The notes under the pieces are model-generated. The model saw only the letters and a program-made list of their open reading frames with translations, was not told the origin of the DNA and made no database searches. Both the position numbers and the translations under genes were made by a program. 64,000 nucleotides of DNA, taken from the NCBI GenBank assembly GCA_021732785.1, contig JAKFUG010000025.1, positions 1-64,000 of the forward strand, written 5' to 3'. This DNA comes from Planctomycetaceae bacterium (GTDB taxonomy: Bacteria > Planctomycetota > Planctomycetia > Planctomycetales > Planctomycetaceae). Positions 51,982-60,690 of this stretch are shown here, in pieces. Each line of letters opens with the position of its first letter. The stretch's first letter is position 1.

Positions 51982-52827
51982 ATGCCCGTGTTGCTGTTGT
52001 TGGCCTGCCTCGCGGCCGAACCGTCGTCATTTGCCGGCGGGAAGAGCGAAGTGGAAATCATGGTTGGCGATGTGCCGCTGAAATGCTTCGTCTATCGACC
52101 GGCGACGTACAAGGACGGGCCGTTGCTGTTCGTCTTTCATGGCGTGCTGCGGAATGCGGAGGAATACCGCGATCATGCGGTCGGCATGGGCGATCGCTTC
52201 GGTGCGCTGGTCGTCGCCCCGTTGTTCGATGAAGCCCGGTTCCCGATTGCCAAGTATCAGCACGGCGGCATCGTCCGCGACGGCATGGCGGTCCCGAAAG
52301 ACGAACGGACCGGGGCGATGGTCCCGAAGCTCGCGGCCGAAATCCGCCAGCGCGAGAAGCGACCCGACATGCCGTATTACCTCATCGGTCATTCCGGCGG
52401 CGGGCAATTCCTGTTTCGATTGGCCGCGTTCGTGGACACGGACGCAGCCGAGATTGTCGCCTCGAATTCCGGGACGCTGGTGTTTCCCCGCCGTGAGGCC
52501 CCGTTCCCGTACGGTTATGGAAAACTGCCGGAGGAACTCACCACGGATGCCGAGTGGAAGCGATTTGTGGGTCAGAAATTGACGCTGTATCTCGGCGACA
52601 AAGACACCGAGCGCGATGAACACCTCGACGTTTTGCCCGACGCCGAGCAACAGGGACCCTACCGTTTCGCGCGCAACCAGGCGGCGTTCGCGGCGTGGAA
52701 GAAAGTCGCCGAAGAAAAGGGCTGGCCGTTCCGCTGGCGCATCGTGGTCGCCAATGGGATTGAACACGATCACGAGAAGATGTTCGACAATGCGATGTGC
52801 AAGGAAGCGCTGTTTGGTCGGCAGTAG
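51982..52827 (+). CDS. Exported alpha/beta hydrolase
   Basis: A 281-residue protein with a short signal peptide (MPVLLLLACLAAEPSSFAGG). The fold starts with LLFVFHGVLRNAEEYRDHAV (oxyanion-hole HG). The nucleophile elbow is LIGHSGGGQFLF (Ser near 139). LTLYLGDKDTERDEH (near 205) may supply the acid residue. The C-terminal GIEHDHEKMFDNAM contains the likely catalytic His. The layout resembles esterase/PHB-depolymerase-like hydrolases. Substrate unknown. It faces fliS across a GACCCAG-type hairpin. Confidence 0.82.
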   Translation: MPVLLLLACLAAEPSSFAGGKSEVEIMVGDVPLKCFVYRPATYKDGPLLFVFHGVLRNAEEYRDHAVGMGDRFGALVVAPLFDEARFPIAKYQHGGIVRDGMAVPKDERTGAMVPKLAAEIRQREKRPDMPYYLIGHSGGGQFLFRLAAFVDTDAAEIVASNSGTLVFPRREAPFPYGYGKLPEELTTDAEWKRFVGQKLTLYLGDKDTERDEHLDVLPDAEQQGPYRFARNQAAFAAWKKVAEEKGWPFRWRIVVANGIEHDHEKMFDNAMCKEALFGRQ

Positions 52828-52849
52828 GCCGTCCGTGAAATCGTGAAGA

Positions 52850-52878
52850 GACCCAGCCATCGGAATGGCGGGGCTTCC
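52850..52878. terminator. Bidirectional hairpin between a hydrolase gene and fliS
   Basis: ACCCAGCCAT and ATGGCGGGGC pair around CGGA with one mismatch. As at 9230, it lies between convergent genes: 22 bases after the hydrolase stop and 7 bases before the fliS stop. There is no T-run. Confidence 0.55.
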
Positions 52879-52884
52879 GGGAGA

Positions 52885-53400
52885 TCATGTCAGCCACGAG
52901 CGCCCGTGCGGGGGCGGGACGGCGGGATTGGCGAAGGTCGGCGGGCCATCGGGCAGATTCGCGGTCGCTTCTTCAATCAAGCGTTCGCCGAGTGCGACCC
53001 ACGTATCGCGGTGGAGTAACAGAATCCGCATGGCGTCGCGCAGATGTTGCGGGTTGCGCTCGAGGTCGCCGAGCGTCAGCATCCGGTAGATGAACGTGAA
53101 GAGCCCCTGGAACGATTCCACCAGTTCGGGCGCGGTTTCCGGATTCAGGCCGCTGATCAGTTCGGTCACACACTCGCGGGCTTTGCTCAGGCAGCGATCC
53201 AGATCTTCCCAGTGGCCGGAATCGAGCGCGTCCAGCGCTCGCCGCGTTTGACGCAAGGCCGCATCGATCACCATGAGGTGCAAACGATGGGGCGACGCAG
53301 AAAAAACCTGGTTTTCGAGATATTCACCAGCGAGCGACACGGTCGATGGCCCTTCCTGGAATTCAGACGCCGTCAATGATTCCGTTCGTTGCGTCCCCAT
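52885..53400 (-). CDS. fliS: Flagellar export chaperone FliS
   Basis: A 171-residue cytoplasmic chaperone that keeps flagellin unpolymerised before export. The family start is AGEYLENQVFSASPHRLHLM (about 24-43), where the Tyr and the SPHRL segment match the consensus Y-x-x-x-x-V-x-x-x-S-P-x-x-L. Helices with a long central segment (RCLSKARECVTELISGLNPE) follow, then the LRDAMRILLLHRDTWVAL region. The C-terminal 30 residues are Pro-rich, an extension beyond typical FliS (about 125-135 residues). It is downstream of fliD by 43 bases, the usual fliD-fliS order. Confidence 0.88.
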   Translation of the reverse strand: MGTQRTESLTASEFQEGPSTVSLAGEYLENQVFSASPHRLHLMVIDAALRQTRRALDALDSGHWEDLDRCLSKARECVTELISGLNPETAPELVESFQGLFTFIYRMLTLGDLERNPQHLRDAMRILLLHRDTWVALGERLIEEATANLPDGPPTFANPAVPPPHGRSWLT

Positions 53401-53443
53401 CCCATTTCGATGTCGTCAAAGTCCGTTCGACGACGTCACTTGT

Positions 53444-56185
53444 TTAACCCGAGCTACTCGTACCGCGGAGATTTGCCAGGACGCTGGTCAACGTAGTCAG
53501 CGTCCCCTGCTGCGATTGCAATCCGCTCAGAATCGTTTCCATATTGGCAAACTTCTGCTCCAGCCGTTGCTGGCGGACCGCGAGCTGGCTGTCGAAGTCT
53601 TTCACGCGTTTCTGCAACGACTCGATCGTCTTTTGCACGCCGTTGACCTGGGCCGTCAACGACCCTGTCGTGGCGTTATTGAGCTGATCGAGAGCCGTGC
53701 TGAAGGCGGTGCCGAAACCGGTTGTCGTATCGGTGAAGAGCGTGCGGACTTCGTTGGGATGGTCCTGCAACGCGGTGTCCAGCTTCGAGGAATCAAACGA
53801 GAGTTTCCCGCCCGCAGTCAAGCGAATGCCTACATCGGCCAGAGAGCGGATCGGTGCCCCCTCCGTGCCGGTCACGCGATTGAACAACGTGTTCAACTTC
53901 AACTGAATGTTGAGCGGCGTGTTCGATCCCTGCAGGGCGGCTCGCTGTCCCGTCGTGCTGTCGAATTTCGTCAACGTCGTCGCAGTGTCGATGTAAGCAT
54001 TGTAGCTGTTCACGAACGACTGCAGCGCAGTTTCGATCTTCTGTGTATCTGGCGACGCCGTAATGGTGGCGGGAGTCGTTCCCACTTTCAGCGCCGTGAC
54101 GTCGAAACCGCTGACGGCATTGGTGAACGTATTCGAAGAAGATGTCAAAACCGTCGCCGTGGAATCCGTTCCGCCCACGCGCAGCACGGCATCGCGGCCG
54201 ACATCGACCGCGTTGAAGCCCAGATTCAGGCCGCCGTCATCCACCTGGAATCGCCCCGCCTGTCCGGACGAGGTGGATTGCAATGACAGCCGGAAACCAT
54301 TCAAAGCGGCTCCCGTCGAGCTGACCGAGGCGCGGACCGTGCCCCCTAACAAGCTGATTTTCGCCCCGATGGCGGCGAGCGAATCGGTCGCGACGACGTC
54401 CACCGTCAAGGCTTGCCGGGCGTCAATCCGTTGCTTGCCGTCCGTGCCCGTCACTGCGGTATTGGTTAAACGCAGATCACTCGCGGCTTTCCCGCCGAGA
54501 TCGGTCACCGAAAAGGTCCCCGTGCCGCCGGCATTATCGACGAGCTCAATGCCATCGCCCGAGGAATTGAGCTTCGCGGTGACTAGTGACCCCGACGCAT
54601 TGATCCGGTCGAGCACGTCGCCGATGGTCTTCACCGCAGACGTGATGTTCACAACTTTCAAGTTGCCCGCCGAGTCCTTGATCTGAAACGATCCGGAACT
54701 GACGCGGAAACCCTGCGGCGAATAATTGTCCAGACTGGTGGCTTCATTGACTTGCCGAAATCCGAGTGCGGATCCGGTCGCTTCGTTGGAGGCCGTGTCG
54801 GTGGCAATCCCCAGATTGGCCGCGGTCGTGCCGCCGCCGACATCGGCGATAATCAAGTTGGATGCCGTGCTGCCCGACGAATCCCGAACGACAATCCCGG
54901 TTCCCGCCGAGTTGAGTTCCGCCTTCAGCGCGAGCGGCGCTCCGCCGCCCGTGGTCGCCGTGTTGATGGCATTGAGGACTTCATCGAGCGATTGCGCAGA
55001 AGACAAATCGACCGTCGCCGTCGCTCCCGTGCGATCGGTCAGGCTGATCGATCCGGGTTGCTCGATCCCCTGGCCGCCGCGCAGATTCTTCAGCAGGACG
55101 GAATTGAGGCCGGGAATCAGCCGCGTTCCCGTCAGCACATTCCCGCTCGCGGAACTTTTGAGACCGAACACATCGGTGGCGTTGCTGCCGTTGAGATTCT
55201 CCACCGAGAGCGCGTCGGATCCAGTGGTGTGATCGGTGATGACAATCCGATTGTTGACCAGCGCCGCGGTGAACGTGTTCCCGGTTTGCCCGGCGGCGTT
55301 CAGTTTGTTCACCACGCCGCCGATCGTTTTCACATCGTCGAGATTCACATCGACATTGGCCCCGCTCGCCAGATGAAGGCGAAGATCATCGGACCCGGCG
55401 GTTTGCTGCAGCCCGTTGCCGTCGTTCAACAGCCCCAGCGTGAACTGATCCGTCACGCGGAGCACGGTATTGCCACTCAGCGTCGAGGAGGCGACGGATT
55501 GCGCCAGCCCCAGGTCGGTGGCCGTGTGTCCCGAACCGACTTCAGCGACCGTCAGATTTCCCGCTTGCCCGGTGGTATCCCGCAGGAGGAATTGGCCGTC
55601 GAGCACGCTCGCCGACACGCCAATCCCGGCGTTGTTAATGGCATCCACAACGTCGCCCGAGGTCACGCTGTTGCGGAGGTCAACCGTCGCCGCGGCTCCA
55701 CTGCGATCGGTAATTTTGATCTGCCCCAGACGCACGCCCTGTCCGTCGTTGAGCAGGTCGAGTTTCACCGGCCGCGATAAATCTCCACCCCGGCGAATGG
55801 CCACCTGGCCGGTCAGTCCGAGCGCGGCGCTGGGATCGCTGACCCCTTTGGAGGCCACGCGGTGCGAGGTCGCCAGTTGAATGGTCTGAAAGCCGTATGT
55901 TCCGGCCAGCGAGGTCGTCTTTGTACTGACGGCCACCTGGGCGGGATCGGAATTGGTCAGACTCAAACTGCTGAACGTGGTGCGACTATTGAGCGTCACC
56001 GCCGAGGACGAAAGGCTGAGCAGTTGGGCCTGCAACTGTCCCAAACCGGCCTGGGTGGCCTGAAGCGCCTTGGTCCGCGTTTCGAGGCGCGCAGCGGGAG
56101 CCCGTTCCGCGTTGATGATCGCGGTGACCAGCGAACCGATGTCCAGACCGCTAACCAGTCCGGTCGTTGATCGAATGCCCGTCAT
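53444..56185 (-). CDS. fliD: Flagellar hook-associated cap protein FliD, unusually long
   Basis: A 913-residue filament cap protein. The N-terminal FliD_N motif is GLVSGLDIGSLVTAIINAER (9-28), then an amphipathic helix (RLETRTKALQATQAGLGQLQ). The C-terminal FliD_C has LQSFVNSYNAYIDTATTLTK (near 725), LNTLFNRVTG and a coiled coil (QVNGVQKTIESLQKRVKDFD, then RQQRLEQKFANMETILSGLQ). Between them lie at least four repeats of a module of 95-110 residues (for example VVDAINNAGIGVSASVLDGQ; VLNAINTATTGG; VLDRINASGSLVTAKLNSSG), each with flagellin hook IN-type motifs. Typical FliD has 450-700 residues. No hook or flagellin gene is in the window. Confidence 0.92.
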   Translation of the reverse strand: MTGIRSTTGLVSGLDIGSLVTAIINAERAPAARLETRTKALQATQAGLGQLQAQLLSLSSSAVTLNSRTTFSSLSLTNSDPAQVAVSTKTTSLAGTYGFQTIQLATSHRVASKGVSDPSAALGLTGQVAIRRGGDLSRPVKLDLLNDGQGVRLGQIKITDRSGAAATVDLRNSVTSGDVVDAINNAGIGVSASVLDGQFLLRDTTGQAGNLTVAEVGSGHTATDLGLAQSVASSTLSGNTVLRVTDQFTLGLLNDGNGLQQTAGSDDLRLHLASGANVDVNLDDVKTIGGVVNKLNAAGQTGNTFTAALVNNRIVITDHTTGSDALSVENLNGSNATDVFGLKSSASGNVLTGTRLIPGLNSVLLKNLRGGQGIEQPGSISLTDRTGATATVDLSSAQSLDEVLNAINTATTGGGAPLALKAELNSAGTGIVVRDSSGSTASNLIIADVGGGTTAANLGIATDTASNEATGSALGFRQVNEATSLDNYSPQGFRVSSGSFQIKDSAGNLKVVNITSAVKTIGDVLDRINASGSLVTAKLNSSGDGIELVDNAGGTGTFSVTDLGGKAASDLRLTNTAVTGTDGKQRIDARQALTVDVVATDSLAAIGAKISLLGGTVRASVSSTGAALNGFRLSLQSTSSGQAGRFQVDDGGLNLGFNAVDVGRDAVLRVGGTDSTATVLTSSSNTFTNAVSGFDVTALKVGTTPATITASPDTQKIETALQSFVNSYNAYIDTATTLTKFDSTTGQRAALQGSNTPLNIQLKLNTLFNRVTGTEGAPIRSLADVGIRLTAGGKLSFDSSKLDTALQDHPNEVRTLFTDTTTGFGTAFSTALDQLNNATTGSLTAQVNGVQKTIESLQKRVKDFDSQLAVRQQRLEQKFANMETILSGLQSQQGTLTTLTSVLANLRGTSSSG

Positions 56186-56950
56186 GGTTCAGTGCGAAAC
56201 GGAGAAAACGATGCCGTGGCGATACAAAGTGTCGTTCTGATGGGATCGGAAGATTCCCCCATGCGCCCCCAGCAAACCTCCCTCAGGTGGGAGGAAAGTC
56301 AGGCCATGGGAAAATCCAAAATCAGGATTTGCGTAGTTTTGGAGAAATTCTCCGTAAATCCTGTCTGTAAAAGTGTTTTGGATAGGAAAACTGGGGGAGT
56401 TGTAATTCCCGTCCGAGGAAATGGTGTACATAAGACACGCAATTTCGTGAGGGGATGTGTTGACAGTTTCATCTGTAATGCCTTTAATTCCTGATTGAAC
56501 ATCGTGGCAACAGACTGAAGTGGGGTCATTGCAGACCGTTGCAACGTGCGGTGGGCGTGTTTCGCTGGGCCGGTTCGCCTTGAATCGGAATGAAAAACGC
56601 CTGCATCGCATCACGATGTGAGGGTGGTGTTTCTCCAAAAGTGAATCCGGGACTGTTCGCGAGTCATCTGAAGGTTGGCGAATTGCGCCGACAACGGTTA
56701 TTCGCAAGGGACTTCCGAACCGATACAACCCAATAACGGGATTATACGGACAGTGCGGTCTGCAACGGCCTCGCTGTCCGGGATGCTCCCGTTGACGGAA
56801 GTGTCGGGAATAAAACGTCATTTCGTATCCAGATTCCTGAGTGCGGTTGGACCGTGAGCAGGGGTTTTGCAGGGATTGCCGGGTACGAGGTCAATCGGGT
56901 CGTTCGCAGGCGGATCGCCGTGGAACGAGACGATGGGTCGAGGTCGAGCT
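56186..56950. other. AT-richer intergenic region upstream of fliD and the ketosynthase
   Basis: About 765 bases with no convincing gene. Two divergent promoters should be here. A 13-bp perfect dyad, GGAGAAATTCTCC, lies at 56341-56353, and a hairpin CCTCCC/GGGAGG lies at 56277-56294, in the fliD leader on the minus strand. A sigma-28 or sigma-54 promoter could not be recognised with confidence. Confidence 0.5.
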
Positions 56951-58243
56951 ATGACGGCATCCAATGCAGTCCCGCGAATCGTCGTTACCGGTGTGGGAGT
57001 CGTTTCCCCCATTGGCATCGGTCGCGAAGCGTTCTGGCAGGCGCTTCTGGACGGACGTTCCGGTATCGATACGCTCTCCGCGTTCTCCAGCCAGGGGCTT
57101 CCTTCACCACTGGCTGCTGAAGTCCGCAACTTCGTTCCCGAAGATCACATCTACAACAAGAAATTCCTGAAGGTCATGTCGCGGGATATCCAGTTGGGTG
57201 TCGCCGCCGCTTCGATGGCCATGAAGGACGCCGGCTTGCCCCCCGGTTCGGTTGATCCCGATCGCCTCGGTGTCGACTTTGGTGCCGGGCATATCGCTCC
57301 GGTCCCCGCCGATCTGGTGGATGCCGCCCGCAGTTTCGCCGCCGACGTGGAAGACGGTCGTTCGTGGTCCCGGTTCGCCGAAGACGGCTTGAGCCACATC
57401 GGACCGCTGTGGCTGATCAAGCAACTCCCGAACATGCCCGCCTGTCACGTGGCCATCGAACATGATGCCCGCGGACCCAACAACACCATCACGGCGTGCG
57501 AATCCTCGGCGTTGCTCGCCTTGGCCGAAGCGATCCGTGTGATTCAGCGTGACGCCGCCGACGTGATGATTGTCGGCGCGTGCAGTTCCCACATCACGCC
57601 CCTGGAAATCGCCCGCCTCAACGTTTCCAACTTGCTGACGCGGGTGGATGATCCCGAATTGGCATGCCGACCGTTTGACCGTTACCGCGACGGAACGGTG
57701 GCGGGTGAAGGGGCCGGTTCGTTCGTGCTGGAAAGCTACGAACATGCGGTCCGCCGCGGGGCGACGATTTACTGTGAAGTCGTCGGTGTTGGTGCCGGAT
57801 GTGATGGAACCTCGGACGCCAACCGTGCTGGGGGTGTCGGTTTGGTCCGTGCGATCCAGGGGGCGTTGCGACAATCGAATCTGACTCCGCGCGATCTCGG
57901 CCACATCAACGCCCACGGCAAAGCCACCCGCAAAGACGACTTCGCCGAAGCGCAGGCGTATCACACGGCGCTCGGCCAAATCGCCGAACGCATTCCGGTC
58001 ACCGCGCTGAAGAGTTATTTCGGCCACTTCGATGCCGGCGCTGGTGCCGTCGAACTGGTCGGTAGCCTGCTGGCGATGCGGCACGGTGTGCTGCCGCGGA
58101 CACTCAACTACCGCAATCCCGATCCGTTCTGCCGGTTGAATGTCGTACACGACGAACCGTTGTGGATGACGAATCCGATCGCCCTGAGCGTGAACCGCAC
58201 CCGTGTCGGCCAAAGCGCCGCCGCCGTCATCCGCGCGATCTAA
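56951..58243 (+). CDS. Beta-ketoacyl-ACP synthase (FabF-like)
   Basis: A 430-residue thiolase-fold condensing enzyme that extends fatty acyl chains or starts polyketide-type chains. The catalytic residues are Cys183 in NTITACESSA, His324 in INAHGKATRKDD and His361 in SYFGHFDAGAG. The spacings (141 and 37) match FabF. The conserved Thr after the first His motif (usually HGTST) is Lys here (HGKAT), which is unusual. The start MTASNAVPRIVVTGVGVVSP is normal for the family; the frame extends to 56867 without similarity. It is not next to fabG, fabD or acpP, so it may be a specialised ketosynthase rather than the main FabF. Confidence 0.88.
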   Translation: MTASNAVPRIVVTGVGVVSPIGIGREAFWQALLDGRSGIDTLSAFSSQGLPSPLAAEVRNFVPEDHIYNKKFLKVMSRDIQLGVAAASMAMKDAGLPPGSVDPDRLGVDFGAGHIAPVPADLVDAARSFAADVEDGRSWSRFAEDGLSHIGPLWLIKQLPNMPACHVAIEHDARGPNNTITACESSALLALAEAIRVIQRDAADVMIVGACSSHITPLEIARLNVSNLLTRVDDPELACRPFDRYRDGTVAGEGAGSFVLESYEHAVRRGATIYCEVVGVGAGCDGTSDANRAGGVGLVRAIQGALRQSNLTPRDLGHINAHGKATRKDDFAEAQAYHTALGQIAERIPVTALKSYFGHFDAGAGAVELVGSLLAMRHGVLPRTLNYRNPDPFCRLNVVHDEPLWMTNPIALSVNRTRVGQSAAAVIRAI

Positions 58244-58252
58244 TCCAGCCCT

Positions 58253-58278
58253 CTTCCGCTTGCGGTTTCGCGCCCCGC
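58253..58278. repeat. Family 3 repeat (CGCTTGCGGTTTCGCG), copy after the ketosynthase
   Basis: CTTCCGCTTGCGGTTTCGCG begins about nine bases after the ketosynthase stop codon. The convergent hydrolase gene ends about 20 bases downstream, so the element again sits at a convergent junction. Confidence 0.7.
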
Positions 58279-58299
58279 GCAGACTTGACCGGGTTGCTG

Positions 58300-60390
58300 T
58301 CATTTCGCGTCCGGTTTCAAGACGCGACCAATAAACTCGTACGCTTCGTGCCGCGCGTCCATCGGAAAATCATGCGGACTATCGGGGTAGACGGCTTTCA
58401 ATAACGTCGGCGCTGGGTGAAGTTCGAAAATGGGTTGCGCGAGCCTCACCGCATCCTTCACGCCGGTCACGTCGAAGTCGTCATCGCGCGTTGCGGCCGA
58501 AATGAATACGGCGCTTGGAGCCAGACTCGCGATCAACCCCGGGAAATCGAACGGCAGTCGCTTTGCCTCGTTACCGAACTGCGTGGCAATCCGCGGCAGA
58601 TACCGTGGGCCGTTCCAGCTCGGGACGTCGTCTTTCGTCATCGTCGAGAATCCGCAACTCGACACGATCACCTTCAATCGCGGCTCGAAAACGGCAGTGA
58701 AGATCGCCCCATGCCCGCCGAGCGAATGACCGATTACGCCGATCCGTTCGGCATCCACTTCGGGCAATGCGGTCAGCAGATCGACGCCGCGGATATTATC
58801 CCACACGGCTCTCATCGAACCGCTGGCATACTCCGGATGGGTCGCGAAATCGTAGGGGTGTTCGCCGAACGACGGGTAGTCGGGTGACAGCGTGACATAC
58901 CCGCGCTCGGCGAGTTCTTTCGCGTAATGCAGATTCGGTGAACCCCCGCGACCAACGGGTTCATCTTTGCCGATGTTCGTCGTCTGATGCAGACACAACA
59001 TCGCCGGAAGTTTTTTCTCCCGCGCCGGATCGGGGATGAGTAACCATGCGGTGACTTTGTCGAAACCGTCGGACTGATAACGCACTTTGCGATGCAGGAC
59101 CGTGCCAACGCGTTCTTCGCTGAGTGTTTCCACATTCAATGGAACACGATCAACGGCGCTCGGTAACGGCCCCATCACCCGTTCGAGATGTGTCCGAATG
59201 TGGTCGCACCGACGTTGCCAGTCAGCGACGGTTTGGACCGGATGCCGCGTGCCATCGGCGGTGCGATACGACAGCAGATCGTGCTGATCGGGATACTCCG
59301 GCGGCAACGGGTTCGGCTCAAATCGGCCGACGGGAAAGCCCTGCTTGTACGAAATGACAAACGCACCGTGGGTGGTGCGATAACGAACCTGCTCGTCGGC
59401 CCCATCGAAATCCGTCTTGCGACTCGCCACATTCGTCGTGTGAGGAAAAAACATTTTCACCATCTGCGGGGCGATCTTCGTGCGGTTTCCCAGCGCATGG
59501 CCGGTGCTCGTGAACACCACGCCATCGAGCTGTTCTTTTCCGATGAACTGCGGGGCGACGGACAGCCCCGCAGTCTTCAGATGGGCGACAAGTTCCTGAG
59601 CATCGGCAAACGGACACGTCGCATCCTGCGTGCCGTGGACGATCACCATCTGGCAATCGTTTCCAAGAGCTTTCATCGTGGCGAGATGTTGCGGATGGCC
59701 GACGAAGCGCAGTTCCTGTTCATCGATCGACAAGTAATTTTTGCTCTGCGGGTCGCGGCTCCAGCGGGCGTTCAGATCGCTGCCGCCGGGGAGGCCGAAC
59801 GCGATGTCGTGGCTGAGTTTTTTCATCCCGCACATATCGACGATGCACGCAAAGGTCCGCGGCGCGAGCTTGTTCGCCATCAGCGTGACGTTGCCGCCGC
59901 CGGAACCACCCGTGGCGAAGATGCGGCCGCGCGCGAACGGAATCTTCGCATCATCCAGACCGTGCATCACGAACCATAACGCGCGGAGTGCATCGAGCCC
60001 TTGCAGGTAGCCGAAGTCATACGGTTCCGGGGCTTCGATCGAATCGTGCTTGCCGCTTTGAAGATAGTTCACGCACAACGCCACGACGTTGAGTACATTT
60101 GCGAGCGTCTGCGGATCGGCGGTCCCCGCGCAGTCTTCGCCGCCCCAGTTGTGCAGGCTCAGCATCACCCCGGTGTCGGCGGTCATTTTCGTTCGCTGTC
60201 CGCCGGGAAAGAATACTTTCACCCGCACCGTCCGCGGCCCCGGTCGCTGCGGCCATTCCTGTGCCGGAATCGCCACGGTCGCGTTCTGATCGGGAAACAC
60301 CGGCCATGCGGGCTCCTCCGCAAACGCCAAGGTGGTCATCGTGATTACAACCAAACAGCCGAGAATTCGCTTCACAATGAGGCCTTTCAT
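58300..60390 (-). CDS. Exported protein with two tandem alpha/beta hydrolase domains
   Basis: A 696-residue exported protein with two hydrolase domains in one chain. A Sec signal peptide (ILGCLVVITMTTLAFA) ends near residue 24. Domain 1 (about 50-320) resembles PHB-depolymerase/feruloyl-esterase-like enzymes: Ser163 in FATGGSGGGN, Asp256 in VHGTQDATCPF and His298 in STGHALGNR. Domain 2 (about 385-690) resembles acetyl-xylan-esterase or dienelactone-hydrolase-like enzymes: Ser556 in IGVIGHSLGGHGA, Asp near 636 in AATRDDDFDV and His673 in DSPHDFP. Both triads look complete. A plausible role is removing ester groups from polysaccharides, but that is inference from the families. It is convergent with the ketosynthase gene. 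Confidence 0.82.
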   Translation of the reverse strand: MKGLIVKRILGCLVVITMTTLAFAEEPAWPVFPDQNATVAIPAQEWPQRPGPRTVRVKVFFPGGQRTKMTADTGVMLSLHNWGGEDCAGTADPQTLANVLNVVALCVNYLQSGKHDSIEAPEPYDFGYLQGLDALRALWFVMHGLDDAKIPFARGRIFATGGSGGGNVTLMANKLAPRTFACIVDMCGMKKLSHDIAFGLPGGSDLNARWSRDPQSKNYLSIDEQELRFVGHPQHLATMKALGNDCQMVIVHGTQDATCPFADAQELVAHLKTAGLSVAPQFIGKEQLDGVVFTSTGHALGNRTKIAPQMVKMFFPHTTNVASRKTDFDGADEQVRYRTTHGAFVISYKQGFPVGRFEPNPLPPEYPDQHDLLSYRTADGTRHPVQTVADWQRRCDHIRTHLERVMGPLPSAVDRVPLNVETLSEERVGTVLHRKVRYQSDGFDKVTAWLLIPDPAREKKLPAMLCLHQTTNIGKDEPVGRGGSPNLHYAKELAERGYVTLSPDYPSFGEHPYDFATHPEYASGSMRAVWDNIRGVDLLTALPEVDAERIGVIGHSLGGHGAIFTAVFEPRLKVIVSSCGFSTMTKDDVPSWNGPRYLPRIATQFGNEAKRLPFDFPGLIASLAPSAVFISAATRDDDFDVTGVKDAVRLAQPIFELHPAPTLLKAVYPDSPHDFPMDARHEAYEFIGRVLKPDAK

Positions 60391-60420
60391 TCACAACGGC
60401 GACTCGGGTGTGGGTTTGAA

Positions 60421-60494
60421 AGAGTCGGGGCGGGGGCCCCGACCTATGGATGGAAAATGAACCTCAAATCTTAGGTCGGAGCCCCCGCCCCGAC
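60421..60494. repeat. Dispersed palindromic repeat, family 1 (copy C)
   Basis: Arms 60421-60444 (AGAGTCGGGGCGGGGGCCCC) and 60474-60494 (GGTCGGAGCCCCCGCCCCGA), with TATGGATGGAAAATGAACCT in between. Compared with copy A at 781, A-to-G in one arm and T-to-C in the other keep the pairing. It lies upstream of both the tandem hydrolase (minus) and OsmC (plus) genes; the rest of 60391-60690 shows nothing clear. Confidence 0.9.
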
Positions 60495-60690
60495 GCCTTT
60501 CGATTCAAACCGACGAAGGACAGACAAGGGACGCAGCCTATTCACAAGACAAACGATGTTAGACCGCGCCACGCGCGACCTCAAGGACGTCCGTGATCAG
60601 AACGACATGCGAATCGGCGGCCATATCTGTACGCTGCAGAACCGACGGCGTAGGATCGTGAAGGAATCTCTGCGTTCATGGAGTCGGAAC

